Positions 43,617 to 58,314 of a stretch of 64,000 nucleotides of DNA are shown one piece after another. Position numbers and translations under genes: made by a program. Each line of letters begins with the position of its first letter. Positions within the stretch are counted from its first letter, which is position 1. Source of the stretch: Phytohabitans maris (GTDB lineage Bacteria > Actinomycetota > Actinomycetes > Mycobacteriales > Micromonosporaceae); NCBI RefSeq assembly GCF_031085175.1, contig NZ_JAVHUY010000032.1, forward strand, positions 1-64,000. The letters run 5' to 3'. Under the pieces are notes generated by a model. That model saw only the letters and a list, made by a program, of their open reading frames with translations, had not been told where the DNA came from and did not search any database.

Positions 43617-43775
43617 GTGGAGCCGGCCCGACCGCGGAGCCGGCGCCGTACCGGGGGTCGGCCCCGGCCGGCCCCGCACTGGAGTCGGCCCGGCGGTGGA
43701 GCCGGCCGGGTCGTGGAGCCGGCGCCGTACCCGGAGTCGGCGCAGCCGGCCCGCACCGGAGCGGACCCGCCAAAG
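43617..43775. repeat. Two tandem copies of a 79-base unit
   Basis: A unit beginning GTGGAGCCGGCC and containing GGAGCCGGCGCCGTAC is repeated with period 79 at 43617 and 43696, with scattered differences. It fills the gap between pabB and def and encodes nothing recognisable. Confidence 0.65.
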
Positions 43776-43848
43776 CCGGCGCCGGGTCGCGAGTGTGGAG
43801 AAGGCGGCGGTACGGCGGGCGGGTAAGGAAGCGGATAGCCTGGCGGCC

Positions 43849-44346
43849 ATGACGATGCGGCCCATCCGGCTGCTGGGCGACGCGGTGCTGCGTACGCCGG
43901 CCGAACCGATCACCTCCTTCGACGCCGAGCTCCACTCGCTGGTCACCGACCTCATGGACACGCTGCTCGGCGCGCCCGGCCGGGCCGGTGTGGCGGCGCC
44001 GCAGATCGGCGTGAGCGCGCGCGTGTTCGTGTACGACGCGGACGGCGAAGTGGGGCACGTGGTCAACCCGACGATCGAGCTCTCCGACGACATGCAGGAC
44101 GGCGACGAGGGCTGCCTGTCGATCCCGGAGCTGTACTTTCCGACGCCGCGCGCCATGTCCGCCACCGTGCACGGGTTCGACCAGTACGGGACGCCGCTGA
44201 CCGTGGGCGGGAGTGGCTTCCTGGCTCGGGCACTGCAGCACGAGACCGACCACCTCGACGGCAAGCTCTACATCGACACGCTCCGGGGCGACACCCGTCG
44301 CCAGGCGCTGCGCGACATCAGAGCGGCGGCCTGGTCGCGCCGCTGA
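43849..44346 (+). CDS. def: Peptide deformylase
   Basis: A 165-residue metalloenzyme that removes the formyl group from nascent proteins. All three motifs are intact: GVAAPQIG (47-54), EGCLS (87-91, metal-binding Cys89) and HETDH (131-135, two metal His and catalytic Glu). The ATG at 43849 gives the usual N-terminus MTMRPIRLLGDAVLRTPA. It stands alone behind pabB. Actinomycetes often have several def genes, so essentiality cannot be claimed. Confidence 0.95.
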   Translation: MTMRPIRLLGDAVLRTPAEPITSFDAELHSLVTDLMDTLLGAPGRAGVAAPQIGVSARVFVYDADGEVGHVVNPTIELSDDMQDGDEGCLSIPELYFPTPRAMSATVHGFDQYGTPLTVGGSGFLARALQHETDHLDGKLYIDTLRGDTRRQALRDIRAAAWSRR

Positions 44347-44858
44347 CGCGTCGAGCGACAGCCGCAAGGCCCGCGGGCGCGAGCCCGCAGGCGCGAGCAC
44401 CACCCCCGCACAAGCGGACGGCCCGCGAAGGCCCCGCGCGCCACCCCAGGCCCGCGAGCGACCTCGCGCGAAAAGCCCGCGCGCGAGCACCAGCCCCCCG
44501 AAAGGGCGCACGCGACCCCAAGCCCGCGGCGACGCCTCCGAAGAGCCCGCGCGACCGCGAATCCCCGCGAAACCCGTGCGACCCCGGGGCCCGGACAAGC
44601 GACGGCCCGCGAGAGCCCATACGCGAGCCCTCAGGCCTCGCGAAGTCCAAACGCGACCCCCAGGCCCGCGCGAGCGATGACCGCGAAACCGGCGCGACCC
44701 AAGACGGCGCGAGCGACGGCCAGCGAAAGCCGCACCGGAAGAGCCCGCGAAGCAGCGCGCGGAATGATGGCCAGCACAACCAGGGTGTGCAAACCCCGAG
44801 ACGGCCCGATGGGGGCGGCCCGCCCGAGCCGCCCCCATCTGTCCCCCGCCGGGGCATC
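44347..44858. other. Intergenic low-complexity region of 512 bases
   Basis: No gene. The sequence repeats short AGCCCGCGCGAGC / GACGGCCCGCGA units with many variations, giving an irregular satellite-like stretch between the convergent def and ABC permease genes. Open frames through it are Arg/Ala/Pro-rich artefacts. Confidence 0.65.
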
Positions 44859-44931
44859 GAACCTCTCTCAACCTCCCCGTGCGGCCCGCGCGGCCGCGCC
44901 AGCGGCGCGCGGGCCCGGTGGAGAGAGGTTC
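44859..44931. terminator. Long hairpin at the end of the ABC permease gene
   Basis: GAACCTCTCTC pairs with GAGAGAGGTTC at the outside and CGGCCCGCGC-type arms pair within. The right arm overlaps the permease stop codon (minus-strand TGAACC). It separates convergent def and ABC genes. Confidence 0.8.
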
Positions 44932-47479
44932 ATTCGTGGGCGATCGCGCCGAGCACGTTGAGCCGTGCGGCGCGGATCGCGGGCAGGATCGCGGCGACCA
45001 CTCCTACGATCGCTGCCAGCACCACGGCCAGCCCCATCTGGGACCAGGGAAGGACGAGCTCGGTGATGCCGTCGTCCTTGAGGGCTCGGACCACCGCCGC
45101 GCCGAGACCGGTGCCGACCACGATGCCGAGGATCGCCCCGAACATCGAGATCACCACGGCCTCGACCGTGATCATGCGCATCGTCTGGGCCCGGCGCAGG
45201 CCGATCGCGCGGAGCAGCCCCAGCTCGCGGGTCCGCTCCAGCACCGACAGCGCCAGCGTGTTGACGATGCCGAGCACGGCGATCAGGATCGCCAGCGCCA
45301 GCAGGATCTGGATCATCGTGAGGATCTGGTCGAAGCCGCTGGTCTGCTGCTCGATGAACTTGCTCCGGTCGGCCACCGACACCTCGGGGCTGTCCGCGAG
45401 CAACCGGTCGACCTGCGGCTCCACCTGGCTCGCGGTGGTGCCGGGATCGAGCTGGATGTAACCCTGGGTCGGCTGCGGGATCGCGAAGTCCTTCGTCGCC
45501 TGTACCGGCAGCACGAACCCGCCGTACAGGTCGGACTCCTTGTAGATGCCCGACAGCGTGTACGTCTGGGCGTCACCGCGGGACAGCTGCACGGTCAGCC
45601 GGGAGCCGACCGACAGCCCCATGTCGGACGCGGTCTTGGAGTCGACCAGCATCTGGTCGGGGCCGATCGTGCCGATGTCGCCGGCGGAGGGCTCGGCCCG
45701 GTAGACGTCCTTGAGCGCGGCGATGTCGCTGACCGCGGTGAGGTACTCGCGGTCGCCGTTGACCTCGCCGAGGTCGCCGTACGTACCGGTCGCGGCCCGC
45801 ACCCCCGGGATGGCCTTGACCTCGTCGAGCACCACCGGGTCGAAGCTCGGCGGGCGCGGCCCGCTCTGCGCCCCGGAGATGACCAGGTCGGCGTTGATGG
45901 TGTCCTCGGCGAGCTTGGTGATGCTCGACTTGGCCGAGCCGAGCAGCACCGTGACGCCGGTGACCAGCGCGATGCCGACCATCAGCGCGGCCGCCGTGAT
46001 GGCGGTGCGGCGCGGGTTGCGGCCGGAGTTGAGGCGGCCCAGCTTGCCCGGCACCGACCAGGAGAAGATCCGGCCGAGCAGGCTCACCACCGGCTTGCTC
46101 ACCAGCGGGGTCAGCAGCGCCACGCCGATGAACGTGACCAGCACGCCACCCAGGATCGTCCACAGTGTGCTGTCGCCGGCGTTGCCGCTCAGGCCGAGCG
46201 CGAGCAGTGCGCCGCCGGCGGCGCCGACGACGGCGCCGGCCACGGTGATCTTCGTGAGTGGACGGTCGGGCGTCGCGACGTCCTGCATCGCGGCGACCGG
46301 CGGGATGCGCGAGGCGCGCAGCGCCGGCAGCACCGCGGCGACCACGGTCACCAGCAGGCCGACCGCGAAGGAGCTGATGACCGCGGCGGCCGGTACGCCG
46401 ACCGAGGCCATCTCCAGCCCGCCGCCGACGCTGCCGAAGACGAACGCCAGCAGCGCGCCCACCCCGACGCCGGCGCCGAGGCCGAGCACGGACGCGACCA
46501 GGCCGATCACGACCGCCTCGATGAGCACCGAACCGATCATCTGCTTGCGGCTCGCGCCGACCGCGCGCATCAGCGCCAGCTCGCGGGTCCGCTGCGCCAC
46601 GATGATCGAGAACGTGTTGAGGATCAGGAAGATGCCGACGAACAGCGCCACGCCGGCGAAGCCGAGCAGGATGTTGTTGAAGAAGCTCAGCCCCTGCTTG
46701 AGCGCGCCGGACGCCTCGTCGGCGAGCTGCTGGCCGGTCTTCACCTCGTACCCGTCGCCGAGCTGCGCGGCGATGTCGTCGCGCAGCTGGTCGTGCGAGA
46801 CGCCGCTGGCGGCTTTGACGGTGATGCCGTTCCACACGCCGGTCTCGCCGAGCATCAGCTTCTGCGCCACCGGTGGCGTGAACTCCACCTGCTGCACCCC
46901 GCCGAGGCTGTCCCGGTCACCGCTGTAGCCGAAGATGCCGACGATCGTGAAGTCCTGCCGGGGCTCCCGGGTCAGGACGCCGACCTTGTCGCCCACCGCG
47001 ACCTTGGCCGCGTCGGCGAGCGTCACGTTGATCGCGATCTCGTTGTCGGCGGTCGGGCCGCGCCCCTCGCGCAGCTCGGTGAGGCCGTCGTCCGGGTTCC
47101 AGCTCTCGCCGAGCTGCGGTGGCCCGAACGAGGTGACCGCCTTGCCGTTGTCGCCGATGAGGCGGGCGCCGTCGGTGGAGACGAAGCCGGTGGCCTTGGC
47201 CACGCCCGGCACCGCCGCCACCTTGTCCACAGTGGAGGTCGGGAACGGCGCGGCCGCCTCCTCGCCCTCGAACTCGTCGACGTCGACCTTGGGCTTGGCG
47301 GCCACGCCGACGTCGGTCTGCGAGTACGCCGTGGAGAAGACCTGGTCGAAGGAGCGGCCGAGCGTGTCGGTGAGCACGAACGCCCCCGACACGAACATCA
47401 CGCCGAGCACGACCGCCAGCCCCGACAGCACCAGCCGGAGCTTGCGGGCGAGCAGGCTCTTGAGCGTCGCCCGGAGCAT
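44930..47479 (-). CDS. FtsX-family ABC transporter permease
   Basis: An 849-residue permease with two FtsX-like domains. The arrangement is: one N-terminal transmembrane helix (LVLSGLAVVLGVMFVSGAFVLT), a large outer domain, three helices (about 260-400), a second set starting near residue 470, another outer domain and three C-terminal helices. This is the layout of the lipoprotein/antimicrobial exporter group (MacB/LolCE-like with duplicated FtsX). The ATG shares one base with the stop of the ATPase gene (TGATG). Substrate unknown; nearby HK-RR genes suggest a Bce-like or stress-response link. Confidence 0.92.
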   Translation of the reverse strand: MLRATLKSLLARKLRLVLSGLAVVLGVMFVSGAFVLTDTLGRSFDQVFSTAYSQTDVGVAAKPKVDVDEFEGEEAAAPFPTSTVDKVAAVPGVAKATGFVSTDGARLIGDNGKAVTSFGPPQLGESWNPDDGLTELREGRGPTADNEIAINVTLADAAKVAVGDKVGVLTREPRQDFTIVGIFGYSGDRDSLGGVQQVEFTPPVAQKLMLGETGVWNGITVKAASGVSHDQLRDDIAAQLGDGYEVKTGQQLADEASGALKQGLSFFNNILLGFAGVALFVGIFLILNTFSIIVAQRTRELALMRAVGASRKQMIGSVLIEAVVIGLVASVLGLGAGVGVGALLAFVFGSVGGGLEMASVGVPAAAVISSFAVGLLVTVVAAVLPALRASRIPPVAAMQDVATPDRPLTKITVAGAVVGAAGGALLALGLSGNAGDSTLWTILGGVLVTFIGVALLTPLVSKPVVSLLGRIFSWSVPGKLGRLNSGRNPRRTAITAAALMVGIALVTGVTVLLGSAKSSITKLAEDTINADLVISGAQSGPRPPSFDPVVLDEVKAIPGVRAATGTYGDLGEVNGDREYLTAVSDIAALKDVYRAEPSAGDIGTIGPDQMLVDSKTASDMGLSVGSRLTVQLSRGDAQTYTLSGIYKESDLYGGFVLPVQATKDFAIPQPTQGYIQLDPGTTASQVEPQVDRLLADSPEVSVADRSKFIEQQTSGFDQILTMIQILLALAILIAVLGIVNTLALSVLERTRELGLLRAIGLRRAQTMRMITVEAVVISMFGAILGIVVGTGLGAAVVRALKDDGITELVLPWSQMGLAVVLAAIVGVVAAILPAIRAARLNVLGAIAHE

Positions 47480-48249
47480 CAGACCCCCGCCTCACCGCTG
47501 AGCACGTCGAGGCGCTTCATCGTGTCGAGCACCGACTCGGGCGTCGGCTCGAAGAGCTCGGAGACGATCGAGCCGTCGGCGAGGAAGACCACGCGGTCCG
47601 CGTACGACGCGGCGACCGGGTCGTGGGTCACCATCACGATGGTCTGCCCGTACTCCCGGACGGAGCGCCGCAGGAACGCGAGCACCTCGGCGCCGGAGCG
47701 GGAGTCGAGGTTGCCGGTCGGCTCGTCGGCGAAGACCACCTCGGGCCGGGCGACCAGCGCGCGGGCGCAGGCCACCCGCTGCTGCTGCCCGCCGGAGAGC
47801 TGGGACGGGCGGTGGCCGAGCCGGTCGCCGAGCCCCACCGTCGCGATCACCGTGTCGAACCACGCCTTGTCCGGCTTGCGCCCGGCGATGGAGAGCGGCA
47901 GCAGGATGTTTTCCATCGCCGACAGCGTGGGCAGCAGGTTGAACTGCTGGAAGATGAAGCCCACCTTGTCGCGGCGGAGCTTGGTCAGCCCCGAGTCGCC
48001 GAGCCCGGTGACGACCGTGTCGCCGATCGCCACCTGCCCGCGGGTCACCGAGTCGAGACCCGCGAGGCAGTGCATCAGCGTGGACTTGCCGGACCCGGAG
48101 GGTCCCATGATCGCGGTGAACCGCCCGCGCTCGAACTCGGCGCTGACCCCCCGCAGCGCGACCACCTGGGCCTCGCCCGTGCCGTACACCTTCCACACGT
48201 CGGTGGCACGGGCCGCCACATGCGTGTCGCGGGCTACCGTCGTCGTCAC
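47479..48249 (-). CDS. ABC transporter ATP-binding protein (LolD/MacB type)
   Basis: A 256-residue ATPase. Walker A is GPSGSGKST (49-57), the signature LSGGQQQRVACARAL and Walker B VVFADEPTGNLDSRSG, followed by the family His in VTHD. The DEPTGNLD form is that of MacB/LolD ATPases, in agreement with the FtsX permease downstream. GTG at 48249 preceded by AGGGGGAAGA is used; a longer frame exists upstream but has no family sequence. Confidence 0.94.
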   Translation of the reverse strand: MTTTVARDTHVAARATDVWKVYGTGEAQVVALRGVSAEFERGRFTAIMGPSGSGKSTLMHCLAGLDSVTRGQVAIGDTVVTGLGDSGLTKLRRDKVGFIFQQFNLLPTLSAMENILLPLSIAGRKPDKAWFDTVIATVGLGDRLGHRPSQLSGGQQQRVACARALVARPEVVFADEPTGNLDSRSGAEVLAFLRRSVREYGQTIVMVTHDPVAASYADRVVFLADGSIVSELFEPTPESVLDTMKRLDVLSGEAGV

Positions 48250-48420
48250 TCTTCCCCCTCGTGGCGATCCGCGCCCGGGGCGATGCCCGGGCGCGGGAAA
48301 TCTGGTCCGGCCGGCCACGTGGACCGGCCGGCAGCATCCATGGTGGGGGCCGCGGGCCGCGGAGTCGTCCGCCCGCGGGGGGAACTGGAGACCCACCTTT
48401 GGATGCGGGCCGCCCCGGAG

Positions 48421-48448
48421 GCGCGCTCAGGGTTGCCCCTGAGCGCGC
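48421..48448. terminator. Hairpin between response regulator and ABC genes
   Basis: GCGCGCTCAGG and CCTGAGCGCGC form a perfect 11-base-pair stem with a short loop. It lies 168 bases past the response regulator stop and 172 bases before the ABC ATPase start, both on the minus strand, so it probably ends the regulator transcript and splits the two units. Confidence 0.75.
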
Positions 48449-48615
48449 CCGCGCACATGGCCTCTGACGAGGCCATCCCCCGAATGCTGGTCACGGCTAC
48501 TCACGCTAGGTCACCGAAGGGCCCGCGCCGTCGTGCTCGCGGAGACTCTTCGGGTACGCCCGCCGTCGTGCGCCCGGCCCCGCGCATCCCCCCAGAGGAG
48601 TACGCGCCCGTCCCC

Positions 48616-54333
<5,718 letters not shown>

Positions 54334-54484
54334 GGAATGCACCGCTGCTCGGCGGGCATTACCACCACTGCTCACCCGCCGATACAGATCAAGAGTCAGT
54401 GACGAGGGTGTTGCGTAGGTTCGATTAGCCGTAACAGCGGTTAGTGTTATGGCAGTACGTTCAAGCCCCCCGGGGAGGTGGGAC

Positions 54485-56266
54485 GTGGCACGCAGCGACG
54501 ACGCGGACTCGCGCGCCGCACGGTGGGAGAAGGAGGCCCACGATCTCTCCACTCAGGTCGCGTTCCTTCAAGAGGAACTCGCTCTGGTGCGGCGCAAGCT
54601 GACCGAAAGCCCACGACACGTCCGGCAGCTCGAGGAGCGGCTAGCGGCAACGCAGGCGCAGCTGGCCCGACTGACCGAAAACAACGAGCGGCTCGTGAGC
54701 ACTCTCAAGGAGGCTCGGGCCCAGATCGTCACGCTCAAGGAGGAGATCGACCGCCTGGCGCAGCCGCCGAGCGGCTACGGCGTCTTCCTGGCCAAGCACG
54801 ACGACGGCACCGTCGACGTGTTCACGGGCGGGCGAAAGCTCCGGGTGGCGGTGTCCCCGTCACTCGAGGTCGACGAGCTGCGGCGCGGGCAGGAGGTCCT
54901 GCTCAACGACGCGCTCAACATCGTCGACGCGTTCGGCTACGAGCGGGTCGGCGAGGTGGTCATGCTCAAGGAGGTGCTGGAGCACCCCGCCGGCGGTCCG
55001 GGTGACCGGGCGCTGGTGGTGTCGCACGCCGACGAGGAGCGGATCGTGCACCTCGCGGAGACGCTCATCGGCGCCCCGCTGCGCGCGGGTGACTCGCTGA
55101 TGATCGAGCCCCGCTCGGCGTACGCGTACGAGCGGATCCCCAAGAGCGAGGTGGAGGAGCTCGTCCTGGAGGAGGTGCCCGACGTCGGATACGAGGACAT
55201 CGGCGGCCTGCACTCCCAGATCGAGCAGATCCGCGACGCGGTCGAGCTGCCGTTCCTGCACTCCGACCTCTTCCGGGAGCACCAGCTGCGCCCGCCGAAG
55301 GGCATCCTGCTCTACGGCCCGCCCGGCTGCGGCAAGACCATGATCGCCAAGGCGGTGGCCAACTCGCTGGCCAAGAAGATCGCCGAGGGGCGCGGCGAGG
55401 AAAAGCACACCAGCTACTTCCTCAACATCAAGGGCCCCGAGCTGCTCAACAAGTACGTCGGCGAGACCGAGCGGCACATCCGGTTGATCTTCCAGCGGGC
55501 CCGCGAGAAGGCGGGCGAGGGCACGCCGGTGATCGTGTTCTTCGACGAGATGGACTCCGTCTTCCGCACCCGCGGCTCGGGCGTCTCCTCCGACGTGGAA
55601 AACACGATCGTCCCGCAGCTGCTCAGCGAGATCGACGGCGTGGAGGGGCTGGAAAACGTCATCGTGATCGGCGCCTCCAACCGCGAGGACATGATCGACC
55701 CGGCCATCCTCCGCCCCGGCCGCCTCGACGTGAAGATCAAGATCGAGCGCCCGGACGCCGAGGCCGCGAAGGACATCTTCTCGAAGTACATCCTGACCGG
55801 CCTCCCGCTGCACCCCGACGACCTCACCGAGCACGGCGGCGACTCGCAGGCGACTGTGGCCGCGATGATCGAGGCGGTCGTGCTGCGGATGTACTCGGAG
55901 ACCGAGGAAAACCGCTTCCTCGAGGTCACGTACGCCAACGGCGACAAGGAGGTCCTGTACTTCAAGGACTTCAACTCCGGCGCCATGATCCAAAACATCG
56001 TCGACCGCGGCAAGAAGATGGCGATCAAGGAGTTCCTGTCGTCGGGGCGCAAGGGCCTGCGGCTGCAGCACCTGCTGGACGCCTGCGTCGACGAGTTCCG
56101 GGAAAACGAGGACCTGCCCAACACCACCAACCCGGACGACTGGGCCCGCATCTCCGGCAAGAAGGGCGAGCGGATCGTCTACATCCGCACGCTCGTCTCC
56201 GGCGGCAAGGGCGCCGAGGCCGGCCGTTCCATCGACACCGTCAGCAACACGGGCCAGTACCTGTAG
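54485..56266 (+). CDS. mpa: Proteasome-associated ATPase Mpa/ARC
   Basis: A 593-residue AAA ATPase that unfolds pupylated proteins and feeds them into the 20S proteasome. The N-terminal coiled coil (about 10-92) binds Pup; two OB domains follow; the AAA domain has GPPGCGKT (278-285), [10 protein letters not shown] (Walker B, near 349) and the arginine fingers. The C-terminus is GQYL, the docking motif with a penultimate tyrosine that opens the proteasome gate. The GTG at 54485 has GGGGAGG six bases upstream. A strong terminator follows. Confidence 0.97.
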   Translation: MARSDDADSRAARWEKEAHDLSTQVAFLQEELALVRRKLTESPRHVRQLEERLAATQAQLARLTENNERLVSTLKEARAQIVTLKEEIDRLAQPPSGYGVFLAKHDDGTVDVFTGGRKLRVAVSPSLEVDELRRGQEVLLNDALNIVDAFGYERVGEVVMLKEVLEHPAGGPGDRALVVSHADEERIVHLAETLIGAPLRAGDSLMIEPRSAYAYERIPKSEVEELVLEEVPDVGYEDIGGLHSQIEQIRDAVELPFLHSDLFREHQLRPPKGILLYGPPGCGKTMIAKAVANSLAKKIAEGRGEEKHTSYFLNIKGPELLNKYVGETERHIRLIFQRAREKAGEGTPVIVFFDEMDSVFRTRGSGVSSDVENTIVPQLLSEIDGVEGLENVIVIGASNREDMIDPAILRPGRLDVKIKIERPDAEAAKDIFSKYILTGLPLHPDDLTEHGGDSQATVAAMIEAVVLRMYSETEENRFLEVTYANGDKEVLYFKDFNSGAMIQNIVDRGKKMAIKEFLSSGRKGLRLQHLLDACVDEFRENEDLPNTTNPDDWARISGKKGERIVYIRTLVSGGKGAEAGRSIDTVSNTGQYL

Positions 56267-56280
56267 AGCCCGCACTCTTC

Positions 56281-56317
56281 GAAAGGCCCCGCACGCTCCG
56301 TGCGGGGCCTTTCCGTT
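56281..56317 (+). terminator. Intrinsic terminator after mpa
   Basis: GAAAGGCCCCGCAC and GTGCGGGGCCTTTC form a 14-base-pair stem with a short loop, followed by CGTTTTC. This is the best intrinsic terminator in the window and separates mpa from dop. Confidence 0.92.
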
Positions 56318-56507
56318 TTCCGGACGAGGGCTAACGCGACGCCCGCGGTGGTCCGGACCGTCGCGCGGGGCCCGGGGAAACGTGGAGCGTTTTCTTGGGG
56401 GGGCGTTCCGCGGCCTCACCCCCCGCGTCCCGACAACCCCCCCGCCCCGAGGCCGGCGGCCCGGCGATCACATCTCGCCCCGGCAAGCCCTCGCTCGACG
56501 CCACCCA

Positions 56508-56534
56508 GTGGGCAATGTCCCGGACATTGCCCAC
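56508..56534. repeat. GGGCAATGTC-type palindrome
   Basis: GTGGGCAATGTCC-CGGACATTGCCCAC, a perfect 27-base palindrome around a central base pair, of the same family as 1102-1171 and 62661-62718. Confidence 0.85.
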
Positions 56535-56596
56535 TCGTCCGCTTGGCCCGGCCCGCCATGAGGCGGGCGGATCCCATGATCGACGCGGGGCAGGTG

Positions 56597-56644
56597 GATC
56601 GTGGACGTCTGGTGTAGCTCCGGCGACAGCGAAGGGCCACGATC
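56597..56644. repeat. Family 3 palindrome (diverged)
   Basis: Arms GATCGTGG and CCACGATC with a diverged inner part. It occupies the same relative place in element copy 2 as the family 3 palindrome in copy 1. Confidence 0.7.
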
Positions 56645-56860
56645 GCCGTCAGCCCTCGCAGGCTCTCGCCGATCGTGGGCGTGACGCGACATTTCGGGCA
56701 AGCGGAAGGGGCGGCGCGGCGGGTGAGCGCGTCCGGCGCTGGCCCGGCGCGCGGTGGTCGCGGGGAGGGTGTGGAGCGCGGACGGTGAGGCCGCAGGAAC
56801 GCAGCCCCAAGAAACGCTCCACCGTTTCCCCGGGGGCCCCGCGCAACGGTCTGGACCACC

Positions 56861-58120
56861 CTAGCCGCTGGCGCCGGGGGAGGGCGCGGGATCGGCCGCG
56901 GGTCTCTGGAAGGCGGGCAGCAGGCCCTTCGCGACCCGGTCGAAGAGCACCGCCACCGCCACCACCAGGGCGGGCAGCATCGGCAGCTCGTAGCGGAACA
57001 TGGTCATGAAGGGCGCGATGAGGAAGATGCCCGTGGCCCCGACCCACGCGGACGCCACCAGCCACGGCACCACCGTGCGCCAGGCGACCACGCTGGCCAC
57101 CAGCGACAGCACCAGCAGCAGCACCAGCGGCCAGCTGGAGAGCACGATGGTGGCCTCCTTGGAGAGGGCCTCCGGCACCGCCTCGCGGTACCAGGGCAGC
57201 GCCTCGCCCAGCGTGCGGGCCCGGCCGCCGGTCATGCTGAAGAAGTGGTCGCGGCTGCTCAGCGGCGCGCTCACCAGCTTGCTCCAGATGGCACCGGCCA
57301 CCACGCCGGCCGCGGCGCCGGCGGCGGCCGCGGTCCAGGAGCGCCAGCGGCCGCGGTCGCGCCACATCGCCCAGAGCCAGACCGCGGCGACCGTCGCCAC
57401 CGTGTACGGGGTGATGACCCGCGCGGTGCCCACCAGGAACGTGACCAGCGCCAGCCCGGCCACCGTCCACTTGGTCGCCGGCTTGCGCCAGGGAAGCAGC
57501 AGAAGTGTCGCAGTATGCAGCATCAGCGCGAGCGAGTCGGTCAGGCCGCCGACGCACCACTTCGCGATCAGCGGGGACGCGACCGCGAGCACGCCCGCCG
57601 CGACCGACGACGGCACCGAGGCGTGCACGGTGGCGAAGCGGTAGACCAGGTACATCGCCACCACGAACGCGATACCCGGCACCACCACGATGCCGCCCGG
57701 GCCGAAGAGCGCCACCCACGGGATCGACAGCAGCGGCAGCAGCATCCGCGGCCGGTAGCTGAGCGTGAACGGCTTGGACGCCCACAGGTAGTCGTACGGC
57801 TTGAAGGTGCCGTGGTCGCGGATGTAGTCGAGGACGACCTGCTCACCGTGCGCCTTGTCGTACCCCATGTAGTGATACGTGTAGATCAGGTACCACTGCG
57901 AGTCGGGGAAGATCTGGTGCGTCGACGCGTACGTCCAGACCATCGCGGTGGCGGTGGCCGCGAGCACGACCAGCGCGCCCCACGCGAACGGTCCGGACGG
58001 TCCGCGCCATCTCCTGGTCCTCGTCGAGGCCGGGACCGGCGCCTCCTCGGCCGAGGGGGCCGGCGCGGTGGCCTCCTTGTCGTTGGACGGGACGGTTCGC
58101 GTGACCGTCAGCTCACCCAC
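56861..58120 (-). CDS. Polytopic membrane protein, GT-C glycosyltransferase-like
   Basis: A 419-residue protein with about ten hydrophobic helices. After a charged N-terminus of about 45 residues and the first helix, the outer loop reads HQIFPDSQWYLIYTYHYMGYDKA; an acidic residue right after the first helix is the pattern of GT-C (ArnT/PMT-like) glycosyltransferases that use lipid-linked sugars. No closer assignment is possible. It lies on the opposite strand between mpa and dop, which are otherwise collinear, so it is foreign to the proteasome set. The GTG at 58120 is the presumed start. Confidence 0.75.
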   Translation of the reverse strand: MGELTVTRTVPSNDKEATAPAPSAEEAPVPASTRTRRWRGPSGPFAWGALVVLAATATAMVWTYASTHQIFPDSQWYLIYTYHYMGYDKAHGEQVVLDYIRDHGTFKPYDYLWASKPFTLSYRPRMLLPLLSIPWVALFGPGGIVVVPGIAFVVAMYLVYRFATVHASVPSSVAAGVLAVASPLIAKWCVGGLTDSLALMLHTATLLLLPWRKPATKWTVAGLALVTFLVGTARVITPYTVATVAAVWLWAMWRDRGRWRSWTAAAAGAAAGVVAGAIWSKLVSAPLSSRDHFFSMTGGRARTLGEALPWYREAVPEALSKEATIVLSSWPLVLLLVLSLVASVVAWRTVVPWLVASAWVGATGIFLIAPFMTMFRYELPMLPALVVAVAVLFDRVAKGLLPAFQRPAADPAPSPGASG

Positions 58121-58314
58121 CCGCTACGCTCCTCGCCTGGTCGCAATGCCGCGTTTCGCCGTGCGCCGCCCATCGGGCCGCGTCATGATACCGGAGCGTA
58201 GCGCCGGACAGGGGGTACAAGCCCACCCGGTGCGGCGCAGCGCGGAGCGCTACCGGCGGACTACGCTCAACTGGTGGCGCGTACGCACCTGGGCGGCAGT
58301 GAGGTAGGCGAGGC

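Larger units (their letters stand above)
56344..56862. repeat. MITE-like inverted-repeat element, copy 2
   Basis: About 75 bases at the left (from GCCCGCGGTGGTCCGGACCG through GGGGAAACGTGGAGCG to GCGGCCTCACC) are matched in inverse order at the right (GGTGAGGCCGC through CGCTCCACCGTTTCCCC to GCAACGGTCTGGACCACC). The inner 350 bases hold a GGGCAATGTC-type palindrome (56508-56534) and a family 3-type palindrome (56597-56644) and no gene. The right end touches the stop codon of the membrane protein gene. It breaks the usual mpa-dop proximity. Confidence 0.75.

Noticed and set aside
44879-48442. A continuous plus-strand frame of more than 1100 codons opposite the ABC transporter genes
   Set aside because: It is the mirror of two certain minus-strand genes (FtsX permease and ATPase). 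The protein is His/Arg/Gly/Asp-rich without domains; long antisense frames are expected at this G+C content.
54400-54440. GGTTCGATTAGCC resembling a tRNA T-loop
   Set aside because: No acceptor stem, anticodon arm or D-arm can be built around it; it lies in the mpa leader.
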